Origin: Ciona savignyi
Taxonomy: Eukaryota > Chordata > Ascidiacea > Phlebobranchia > Cionidae
Length of the DNA: 64,000 bases
Assembly (NCBI GenBank): GCA_000149265.1
Contig: CH003106.1
Coordinates: 524,988 to 588,987 of the forward strand
Reading direction: 5' to 3'
Shown: positions 24,601 through 33,832 of the stretch, one piece after another
Position numbering within the stretch: the stretch's first letter is position 1
Layout: each line of letters opens with the position of its first letter
The notes under the pieces: model-generated
What the model saw: the letters and a program-made list of their open reading frames with translations, nothing else
The model's database searches: none
What the model was told of the DNA's origin: nothing
Translations under genes and position numbers: made by a program

Positions 24601-27110
24601 TCTGCATTTGGAACATATTATTAGGTTAGATTGGGCAACAGCGGTTAATATAAGATGCCCAACACAGAATTCTATATATAGTACCATAATACCCACTGTC
24701 AAGCTACTGTAGGCTGTAGCTATTGTTAATAGTTGTTTTTGTAAAGAACGCAACCCACGAACTAGTAACTAGTTTGGGTTAAACCGCTTTTTGACAGACA
24801 GTCGGAGATGCCACCAGTTGGCTATAACTGAATAAACCATAGGATATATTTGGGATATATTTATGTTAATCCTCGTGAACGGGAAAACGCGGCAAGCATT
24901 ATCACACTGCCAATCGTCACGATTACCACGCGAATTCAATAGGATGCGTCTAACACAAGTAATCGTCAGATTACCTCGCGGCCACCGTCAGGTTACTGGA
25001 GCTTTTGTAGTGTATTATGTATGACTAAGACGTTCATTCAATTTTGGTAGAACCTTTCCACCTAAGAACTTGTTAGCGACCAGTATTGGACCTTTAACTC
25101 TTCGCCAAATGCGACGTACTAATTAAACTATTTGATCGCACAATCGCTTCTCCAATTGTTATTAAAATTAAAAACTCCACAGTGATTTATTAAAGCTAAT
25201 ATTTACCAAATCCATGTTCCAACAATACTTTTCGACATTGGTCATCTTTCGCGAGTTGTATGCTTGATTTCCCATCTTTGTTACGTAGTTCAGGATCTCC
25301 ACCTGCGATAAGTGATTACTTTTTCTATGGAAGAGCCAAATATAGGGGAAATTATTCCATGGACAGTCTTCCGACAACCTATAGTCCCTATTTAAGTTAC
25401 ATGATGACTGCGGTGTGTTGTTTGTAATTGGGCCATTTTTACTCTTTAGTTTAACCATTATTTTAATTCATAAAACGTTTAAGCCGCTTGCCCAAGAACA
25501 TACTCGACTTGCCATCGGCTGGTTTTGATCACACGACCTTTTATATGATGACTACTAATGCTTTGACAGACTGAGAAAATCGACAAGAAATTACACCACA
25601 GTTTCGGTGTCTCCATCTGCATCATTATTAATCTTTAAAAATTAACGTGGCTTTAACGATTGTGGTTTGGCCGGCCCGTTGGTCTAGCGGTTAAGTGCGT
25701 CGCCTTTCAGTCGAAAGGTTGCAGGTGCGAAACTGGTCGCTAGCTAGTCGGTTGTTTCCTTGGGCAAGGTACTTCACGGACATTGCCTGAACCCAGCGGA
25801 TTAATGGGTTCTACCAAATTAAAGGAACGTGTCTATCATACACAACACACTGCAATAGCCCCGGTAACCCAACAATGGGCGCGAGGTGATCTGACGATTG
25901 CCCGTGTGTTAACCCCCATTGGTTTTCCCATTCACGGGGATAAACATGAATATCCTATCCTATCCTATCCTGGTTTTATCCTTTTTTAGTTTCTAAACTA
26001 AAATTAAGAACGGTTTCATCATTATAGCCATTTAAAAACACGGAAAATAAGGTAAACACACTGAACTTCTATAAAGGTATCTATCTATAAAGTATTATTG
26101 GTACCTCGGGAAAGTAAAAACTCCAAACAATCTGCGTGCTTTTCAAGACAGGTGTAATGAAGCGCCGTGTTGCATTTTAAGTTGTCTGCTATGTTAGGAT
26201 CCGCTCCAAATTCCAGAAGTAACTACAGAACAAAAGAAATATAAAAGTCTTTGTGCATTTTTTATCAGGCTAAGTTTAGAACCCATGGTGTACTCGTCAT
26301 TATACCCCCTTTTTATAGAAATTGATAAACAAATTGATAGATGTTTCTTTTGCGATAATTTAACCGACGCGACTCTAGCGTGGCTATAATTAACTTACCT
26401 TTATGATATCAAGGTCCCCGTTATAAGCCGCCTCGTGCAACGCGCTCCATTCGAACAAACCGATGTCGTCTGGTTGACAACCTGCATGAAATGAATTGTT
26501 AACCTTTCAAGCGGAATTTAGCTCGAGTTTTACGGTAGTGCGGATTTTACTTTGTTCTTGTATTGGTACTAAGTATTTGTCTTTAATGGATTCTTCTAAA
26601 TCGAAGGAATGTGTGAATGATACACAGCACACTGCAATAGCTCGGGTGGCGCGATGGTGGGCGCAAGGTGATCTGATGATTGCCCGTGTGTTAACGCCCT
26701 TAATTTTCCCATTTAGGGGGATAACCATGAATATCCTATTCTATCCGATACACAACACACTGTAATAGCTCAGTTACCCAAGGGTGGGCGCAAAGATATC
26801 TAATGTAAGAACCCTCCCTTGTGTGTTAGCGAGGTAACTCTTTTTTTCCATTCTTTGCAATAAACATTAATATCCTACCATATTAAGTCATATTAAGTTT
26901 TGAATAGAAATGATATATGCATAGGTCGCGTTAACCGTCCGATTACGCGACCCTACAGGCACACCAGATTAACCACATATTTTACTATACATACAGCTAT
27001 ATTTAAGTCAACCTACCACTTTTTAACGCTTCCTCAGTTGCCTCCAAATCTGCCAATCTAACAGCAAGGTGCAAATCGGTATCTCGGAACCCTTCATCAT
27101 CGCTTCCCAT
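18645..27110 (-). CDS. Ankyrin-repeat protein with a C2-like segment (not recognised)
   Basis: Exons, 5' to 3' on the - strand: 27110-27017, 26481-26399, 26222-26105, 25302-25207, 24601-24275, 23185-23073, 23010-22871, 22504-22393, 22323-22201, 21849-21675, 21016-20900, 20531-20457, 20145-20084, 19469-19324, 19019-18645. About 718 residues. Residues ~8-130 are ankyrin repeats (DTDLHLAVRLADLEATEEAL, SALHEAAYNGDLDIIK, FGADPNIADN...TALHYT, GGDPELRNKDGKSSIQLAKD). A basic/Ser linker follows (PIKSILKTAPKIKSPSDK; SSDSGVHSPSDRLF). Residues ~240-325 resemble a C2 domain (GQFVMSFQYNSKTKQFKIRL; LQLYFKSTIVPDN). The C-terminal third is basic, with an AT-hook-like PRGRPVG. All junctions keep phase except in exon 21849-21675, where my reading is one base short of continuity near 21720. 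I do not recognise an orthologue. Signalling or a scaffold role is only inferred from the domains. Confidence 0.65.
19773..20052 (+). mobile_element. SINE-like tRNA-derived repeat, good copy
   Basis: Has an A-box-like 'ttagtttggtggtttagtgc', a B-box-like 'ggttgcaggttcgaaactgg', 'gtgtccttgggcaaggcacttaatgg', and a 3' end 'cccattcacggggataatcatgcatattttatc'. It lies in an intron of the ankyrin gene, opposite to gene direction. Confidence 0.75.
23360..24122. repeat. Minisatellite, 16-bp unit 'ataacccacaccagtt'
   Basis: About 760 bp of tandem units 'ataacccacaccagtt' and the variant 'ttaacccacaccagtt'. There are higher-order blocks: the ~130 bp run with 'acctacgccag...cacatcag...cacacaccag...cacaccagttaaaacccacccc' is repeated. 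The array ends with degenerate units. It sits in the intron between the exons at 24275 and 23185 of the ankyrin gene, less than 160 bp from the 24275 donor. Confidence 0.95.
24845..25140 (-). mobile_element. SINE-like repeat (reverse), diverged
   Basis: Reverse-strand order: '...tatttatgttaatcctcgtgaacgggaaaacgc', 'acactgccaatcgtcacgattaccacgcg', with a second partial 'aatcgtcagattacctcgcggccacc', then 'cgccaaatgcgacgtactaattaaactatttgatcg'. The 3' words are locally duplicated. Ankyrin gene intron. Confidence 0.6.
25672..25972 (+). mobile_element. SINE-like tRNA-derived repeat, best copy
   Basis: Head 'ggcccgttggtctagcggttaagtgcg' contains an A-box-like TGGTCTAGCGG. A B-box-like 'ggttgcaggtgcgaaactgg' lies about 40 bases on. 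The body contains 'ccttgggcaaggtacttcacgg' and 'gtgatctgacgattgcccgtgtgttaacc'. The 3' end is 'cattcacggggataaacatgaa' followed by (tatcc)n. This is a Pol III type SINE layout with a short tandem tail rather than poly(A). Used here as reference for the other copies. Confidence 0.85.
26568..26890 (+). mobile_element. SINE-like repeat, partly duplicated
   Basis: Lacks the head. Carries 'atggattcttctaaatcgaaggaatgtg', 'gatctgatgattgcccgtgtgttaacgcc' and 'ggggataaccatgaatatcctat'. A second partial repeat of the body follows immediately ('gatacacaacacactgtaatagctcagttaccc'). Confidence 0.6.
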
Positions 27111-27991
27111 AGTTAGCCTTTTAATATTCCCAGTGCCGCCATTTTTGGTTTATTGTACACATTTACTTACGCACGAATTATGTTAAGCCATCCAACAAAT
27201 TGTCGTTATTTTTTGCCTGAAAGAACAGTTTATACGGTTTTTGATGTAATATTACAATTCCAAAGTTAGTTTTGCTTTCCTTGCTAAGTTTGCAGTAATA
27301 ATGTTTAACCTGTCAGGTATGTCGCTGAGCTAGTCTGCTTACCGCAGTTCAAATAAACCATTCAGCTTTATTCCAAATTGACTTGTGAACGCCTTACTGT
27401 ACACAGACACTGTCATCTATTTTCTTTTGTTACTAGCTACGCGGCCCCACACAAAGCTAGTTTGCGCGTCGACTTCAATCAAAATCGTGGGGAAAGTCGT
27501 AATTTATGACTATTGTTTGGACTCAATATGGCGCATCGCCTAGCAACCTCGACGATGACGCATTCAATTGTTTGCGCAAGGAATTTCGATTCCCACACTT
27601 ACATTGACCCTCTTGCTGTTTTCTTCTTTCTGGCGCTAATTAGTACGGGTTAAAGTTCTTAAAAGAGGATATACATTATTTTAGCCCTTTAAACGTTCAA
27701 TTGGATCAAGTGTGCTTCAAATGTAATTAAAGCGGTAAAAGTTAAGATTACGGAAAGGAATATATCGCACCGTATTTATCGAAGCAACGCACACACAACA
27801 AACTTACGACGGCATTGTCTCAAATAAATAAAAGAACGAGTCAATAGCATTAATTCCACACGGAAAATCAGGAATTTGTACTAAAATGCACTAATCCGTA
27901 TTAAACACACAGGTTTTAATTTAGATCCATAATACCGACACAATATAACTGAATGAAATAAATCGATTTATTCGCAATATAAAATTCTTGG
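27111..27991. other. Intergenic region, ABT1 3' end to ankyrin gene 5' end
   Basis: The ankyrin gene promoter on the - strand should be in the part next to 27110. A reverse AATAAA (TTTATT, 27967-27972) lies about 20 bases after the ABT1 stop and probably ends its transcript. No further coding signal. Confidence 0.5.
27967..27972 (-). terminator. Poly(A) signal for ABT1
   Basis: TTTATT on the + strand reads AATAAA on the gene strand, about 20 bases past the stop codon. Confidence 0.6.
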
Positions 27992-30107
27992 TCACATACC
28001 AAATATTTGACTTAAAACAGATTTCCGTGGGTTTAAACCATCCGATGCATGATTGTTAACACCAGAAGATAAATTTGATAATTTCTTCAACTTTTCTATT
28101 CTCATTTCTTCCACTGTTTTTCGCTGTTTAAACTTCTTCATGTGGCGTTTCTCTTCCCATACTACTCCTCTCTTTTCCCTTCTGTCCTTGATGCTACTTA
28201 ATTTCTTGCTTTTTTCCACGTTCGAGATGAAAGCAGCAGTCTCCCTCCTCGCCTGCGCCTGCTCCACCCGCATCCTCTGTTTCCGGACTTCTCTCTCATG
28301 AGCCAGCCTCTCAGTGAGATGCCTCCAACTGAACCTGGTAAAATTATGACGATTCTTATCAAATACAAGATAAAATACAACTAAATTGCCCAGTCGAATG
28401 GTGTAATTGATAAGCTTACATGTTTACATGTTAAATTTAATTTGCTTTAATATATACTATGTTTCAATGACGGTTTGTTATGCCTTCTTTTCCTGTTTAT
28501 TTTCCTCTCTCTCTCCGTTGTTTGTTTTATTTGCTGTTATTTAATACCAGGGAAAATAAATAAATAAATAATAGATTTTAATAAAAATAAATGGACTGGT
28601 TTGGCAGATGTTTGTTTAATGCTTGTTTAATTTTCAACGTAACCATTTTTTCCATGGCTGTGTCTTTAAACAAAGAATTTATTGGATGTTGCCTCAATGT
28701 TGCCATCCAGCGGTTGAAAATGTATCAATCAAAATATGAATATTTTAACAACGCACTCACTAAAATAACTTAAGTAACCTAACAATGACATGTGGTAACA
28801 TGCAATTTTATGACATCCTTTATTATAACGCAACATCGACTAAACTCAGTATCGAATTCTTAACTGCTTAAATGACATAAACAATTTTGACTAAATTTTG
28901 TTTATACATTTGCATATATTTAAAAAAACAAGAGAAAAAAGGTTCCATAACACCTTCGGATAATTAGTCAAAGAAAAAAACCTATAAAGCTATAAAAAAA
29001 ATTGTGTATGAAAGTGCATTATATGATTAGACAGAATCAACCAAATGCCATATTAACATACAATTTCATTCAAAGCACAATACAAACCTGTGCAAATATT
29101 TTATGCTCCATGTAAAATCCTTAAATTTTGATTTTTTGCCATCTGATATTAGTGTGTTGTTCATGGTAAGGGCAAGTCGCTTTGCAATTGTCTTGTCGCC
29201 AAATTCAAGCCACCCTTCTGTGAATGTACCCTGGTTGTACTTTGGTTTTAGCCTTTTCTTCTTTGTTGGCTTTGGATCTGTATAAAACAAAAATTACAGT
29301 TGATGTAACAGTTACAGCTTGATTTAAAATTAGTCTAGGCATATATTAGTTAGTTTAGTTTAATGCATGTTAATAGAAATTGTGAAGTTGTTAAATCTAA
29401 TTGGGTAAGTAAGTTGCTTTGCTTGATATCCATATTACACAAGGATCAAAACCAGCTTATAGTTGTATTTTAACAGAGTACTTAGTCTGGCTGCCTATCA
29501 TATTTGTTTCTAAAGTGACATTTTTTGTGAAAGGTTGTTCTATCGAAACCAGCTGCTGGGTATTCGATTGTGACCTTAGGGCAAAACTGGTCGCTTTCTT
29601 AACCCAGTTAATTAATGGGTAGAACTAGTAGAAAAACAGACAATAACCATGTATAAACACTTCAGTGTTGTTTTTCCAACTGTCAAAATAGACAGAACCA
29701 TTCATCCACCTTATTGAGTTCGCTTATTGATTAGCAGGTTAAACAGAAACCAAAGCAACATCTCAGTCATATACACTAAACTATTACAGTGCAATAGTTC
29801 CTGTAACCCAGCTAAAGGCACAATGTCAGACAAATGCCAGTGATATAAGCCCCTTCCCCCATTGTTTACCTATTAAAGTATTAAGAAGTGCATTACCTTC
29901 TGGCTGTAAAAATATTCTGCCAACTTCTCCATATTTTTCAAATATTTGTCTCAGATGAAGAGGTGTCATCCTGGGAGGAAGAAAACTGATATAGATTACA
30001 CCAGGAACTGGGAGCTTTTCTGTTTTAGTGTCTTGATTTTTGGGTTGTAATTGTTCTTCTGTTGATGGTATACTGATTTCTTCAAGTTCATTTGTTTTAG
30101 ACTCCAT
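27992..30107 (-). CDS. ABT1: ABT1 / Esf2-like RNA-binding ribosome biogenesis factor
   Basis: Exons: 30107-29897, 29277-29088, 28334-27992. 744 bases, 247 residues, phases continuous. ABT1/Esf2 is a nucleolar RRM protein of the small-subunit processome needed for 18S rRNA maturation; the vertebrate protein was first described as a TBP-binding activator. Visible motifs: VPGVIYISFLPPRMTPLHLR and EKYGEVGRIFLQPE (first half of the RRM), FTEGWLEFGDKTIAKRLA and WSIKYLHRFSW (second half). A basic coiled tail follows (REVRKQRMRVEQAQARRET) and the protein ends LSQIFGM. Human ABT1 has PPRFRPLHVR, YGEVGRVF, EGWVEFRDKRIAKRVA and LKYLHRFTW at the same places. The N-terminal 30 residues are acidic and poorly conserved. 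Slightly shorter than human (272). Confidence 0.93.
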
Positions 30108-30569
30108 TTTACGTTTCTTAACTAAAGCAAGGTTTTAAAAACCAAACCATATGCTGTCAAAATTACACATACACTATTTAAGCAGACAGTGGTTTCTTAA
30201 ATGTTTTTATCGACACAAAATAGTTAACCAAATTCAACGAAATTTTCAGTTTGGCACATGCTCCCAGTTCTTACAGTACTTTTAACAGAGTCACGAGTGT
30301 AGAATTTATTATCACATAATAATCATATAACATCACCGGTTCAACATCATTTAAATTTAAGTATTAAGCACCAATTTATTGAATTAAATGATAAATTATC
30401 TTCCAACAACAAATAAAAACATAAATGCAAAATACTCTTTTTTAAACGGTATTTTTGAAAAAGTGCACCCTCGACTCGAGTTAAAGTTCTTACCAGGCTA
30501 TTTTCCTTATGGGGAATTTTCTTTAAAAGAAAACATTCCGAGTGGGTTTATGTCAAGAAACAAGATAAC

Positions 30570-32115
30570 TAGAGAGTGTCAACCACGTGTTTAACCACCA
30601 CTATTTGTAAAACACATGTTGTATGCCATATATTCATGCTACTGCTACAGGGTCCCTAACCACATTTTGTATCTTATACACTGAGTATGTAGTTTTTGTT
30701 TCTGCAAGCATAAACGCATGGGTCCCAAAGTTATCAAACCAAACTTCTTCTCCAGGTGTAGGTAAAAAAAAGAACAATCGTGTAAGATTTACGAAGGATT
30801 CATCACAAATGTTTTTTAATTGCTTTTTCTTCCAAGTGCTGTATTAAAATGAAGCTAAATTCCTAAAACAGCCCGATTTAGTTTTTGATGGCTTTGGGGA
30901 ATTTCCCATGGGCTTAGTACATAAGTTTCTGTTTTTACATATGTGGGTCAAGTTTTAATCCAATTTGACAAATCCTTGTTGAAGATGTCAGTGCAATGTT
31001 GCATGCTTGTCACAATCATGAGCCAGGAACATATCTTCGTTTTTAAGGGAGTTACCCTAAGTAAATGTTTTCTTTTTTTTTAATTGACATAGGGTGGCTA
31101 ACGATCCAGCATTCCACTAAATCTGATCAAAATTAGAGCAGCCGTTCAAACGCTATGGCCCAAAAAGCTATTTTTTTAGAAAAATAACCGTTTTGGATTT
31201 TAACGTCTCAGGGGAATTCCACTAGATTTATCACCCACATTTTTTTACTGCGTATTTAGACCATGTTGTCTAACAAATGACCAAGTTTTGTTACTATTCT
31301 ATTATTTCTTTTGGTAGATGTCAGGGCGGTATGTCATGCCTGTCACAATCATAATTTGAGAACAAAATCTTTTTTTAGGGTATTTTCCTAGATAATTTTT
31401 TTTATTTTTTCTAATTGTTAAATTAGTAGGTAATGCACTTACATTCCACGAAATCTGAATCAGATTGAAGCAGCCGTTCAAGCGCCATGCCCAAAAATGC
31501 TACTTTTTTTTAGAAAAAATACCGTTTTGGTGTTTAACGCCCCCGGGGAATTCCCCTGGATTTATCCCCCAAACTTTTGGTTTCTGTTCATCTAGACCAT
31601 GTTGTGTAACAAATACCAAAGCTTAATTGCGATTTCATGTTTCCTTCCGGTAGATGTCGGGGCGACATGGCGTGCTTGTCACAATCATGATTTGAAAATA
31701 AAATGTTATTTTTTAGGGTATTTCCCTAGGTAATTTTTTTATTCCTTCTAAGTGTTAAATCAGTTACTAATGCACTTACATTTTACCAAATCTGATTCAA
31801 ATTGGAGCTGCCGTTCAAGCGCTATGCCCAAAAAAGCTAGTTTTTTAGAAAAAAATACCGTTTTGGTTTTTAACGTTCCAGGGGAATTCCCCTGGTTTTA
31901 TCTCCCAAAATTTTAGTTTCTGTTCATCTAGAACATGTTGTCTAACAAATGGCAAAGTCTCATTGCGATTCCATTTTTCCTTCTGGTAGATGTCGGGGCG
32001 ACATGCCATGCCTGTCAAGCGTTTGACGAAAAAAACGAAAAAAAAAAAGAAAAAAAAAACGGACAAAAACAATATGTGTTCCAATTTTTCAAATGGGACC
32101 CATAATTACCAGATA
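30570..32115 (+). repeat. 336-bp monomer array, copy 1
   Basis: Begins with 'aactagagagtgtcaaccacgtg', the terminal inverted repeat also found at the 58-61 kb element. Monomers recur at about 335 bp (landmark '(t)agatgtc' at 30982, 31315, 31651, 31987). Each has 'tgtcacaatcatgattt', 'caggggaattcccctgg' and 'ccatgttgtctaacaaat'. Ends with an A-rich run and 'gggacccataatt'. The same sequence lies inverted at 59215-61095 with more monomers. Confidence 0.9.
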
Positions 32116-33599
32116 GTGTTAGAGGTGTTACTCAGAAGTACCCGGAGTTTATATGGAAATTCGATAAAATTATCTATCGTAATCCAAAGATTACACGAAA
32201 TTACCTTTACCATGATTTTTAGCTATAAAAATAATTCACCTGGTCCATACACACGGGCGTGCTGGTCAACAGACATTTGTTTGTTTGTATGTTTCTTTCA
32301 ACTTCATCTCGGTTTAGAAAAATAAACCAACGCTGCGCAGGCGTTTATTGAATTGCTTATACTGAGTTCGTACTTAAGCCTACAACGCTTGCAATAATAA
32401 AAACGCATTTATTTTCGCGACACCCCGTCTTTATTTGTGTAGAACCGGCTTTGTTTGAGATTGAAGAAATCTGTTTGGAAAAACTTTTTTTTAAGTTGAA
32501 GAAAGGTCTGAATTATTCACAACAAAGGCTACTGCACCAGCTTCGGCAATGGTGGCCGCGAGGAAACCATAGAATTGCCCGTGTGTTGTAAACTCCCTTT
32601 GTTTTCCTATTCACGGGGATAAACATACTTATTCTATTCTATCCTAATATGCGGTTGCATCACAGTCAGTTAAGTCAAATATTTAACCCTGTGTTATAGT
32701 AGTGTTTCTGCTGATTTTTTATCATCTACGATTTTCCACAAATACCATTTTAATATAATTTTCTGTATGCAAATATACATCTGGCTAAACAAGTGTTCCA
32801 GAGCTTGTTTTGATTAAGATGTCGGTCACGACCTTCAGTTTATCTGTTCGGCATCTAACCATTCTACTAGCCCGAGGTTCATCCTGAAGTACTCAATATA
32901 CGCACGTTCTGCTGTGTAGGCCTACTTGCAAGGGGGGTTATTACACGTGCAGTTGTTAGATTCGCTCAAGAATACGTATATATATGGGAACGTTCTCATG
33001 CGAATAATCGTGGGATTGGGTTAAACGTTTAACTCCACCATATTAGCCCACAAAGATATATATCATTTGTAAGATATAACTTTGGTTAATATCTCATTTT
33101 ATTAAGTAGCAACTCTAGTGTGTTGTGAAAATGATCACACGGATGGTAGCCACTTTGCGTCACATAGAATAGTAGAAACGGTCTCGAGATCAAAGTGAAT
33201 CTATCTGCGCAAAACAATAATGACTTTGCCGAAAAACAACAGTCGCCATGCGGAGAAGCCAGGTTATTAAAAAGCAGAATAAAGTTGGATGTTAAATCCA
33301 TACAGCCTTTAATTAGCAGACGTAATTTAGAATTTGAAAATAAATAATTTAATGTTGGATTTGAAATCTATACATTCCAGTGTCACCGATTGGAAACAGC
33401 AAACGCGGAAATAGATTTCTATATTCATACTGTAACGTAAACAAATCTAGATGTGTCATTGACTCCCACATACTGTCATTATAGCAGCTACGTCATAAAA
33501 CATAAGGCAAACTCATGAACGGGCCAGTGTAGGAAACGTATATGCAAGTAGCTGATTAGTCAGATATGGAAGGAAAAGGGCTATCAACAATCTACCTTG

Positions 33600-33760
33600 A
33601 TACTACTCAGTAGCATAGACTATATAAAAGGTTTAGGCTTATTCTACCAAACCTCTTTAGGCTTATTCTACCAAAGTCTATAAAAAGGTATATTCTACCA
33701 AACCAGGCCACATAGACATATTCTACCAAACCAGGCTATATAGGTTTAAATACTATAAGT
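33600..33760 (+). repeat. Short direct repeats 'cttattctaccaaacc'
   Basis: The words 'ggcttattctaccaaa(cc)', 'tattctaccaaaccaggc' and 'tatataggttta' occur four times within 160 bp, just upstream of the signal-peptide exon of the CUB-like gene at 33833. Could be promoter-proximal but no motif is recognised. Confidence 0.6.
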
Positions 33761-33832
33761 AAATAGTATTGGCCTATATAAGCTTATGCAAATTACTTCT
33801 TTCCGGATGGTTTGTATCACAAAGACATTACC

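Larger units (their letters stand above)
30108..33832. other. Intergenic region filled with repeats
   Basis: Contains the 336-bp monomer array (own entry), a SINE fragment at about 32500-32642 (3' half only, ending 'tattcacggggataaacatacttattctattctatcc'), and AT-rich sequence. 33600-33780 has four or five short direct repeats of 'ttctaccaaacc/tataaaaggttta'. No gene that I can support. The F-gene promoter should be in 33600-33830. Confidence 0.5.

Noticed and set aside
32100..32325. Small protein with a Lys-rich run (KKTKKKKKKKTDK)
   Set aside because: It is translation of the A-rich run inside the 336-bp repeat copy.
33086..33301. 71-residue - strand frame
   Set aside because: No splice sites, homologous motif or supporting context; AT-rich intergenic sequence.
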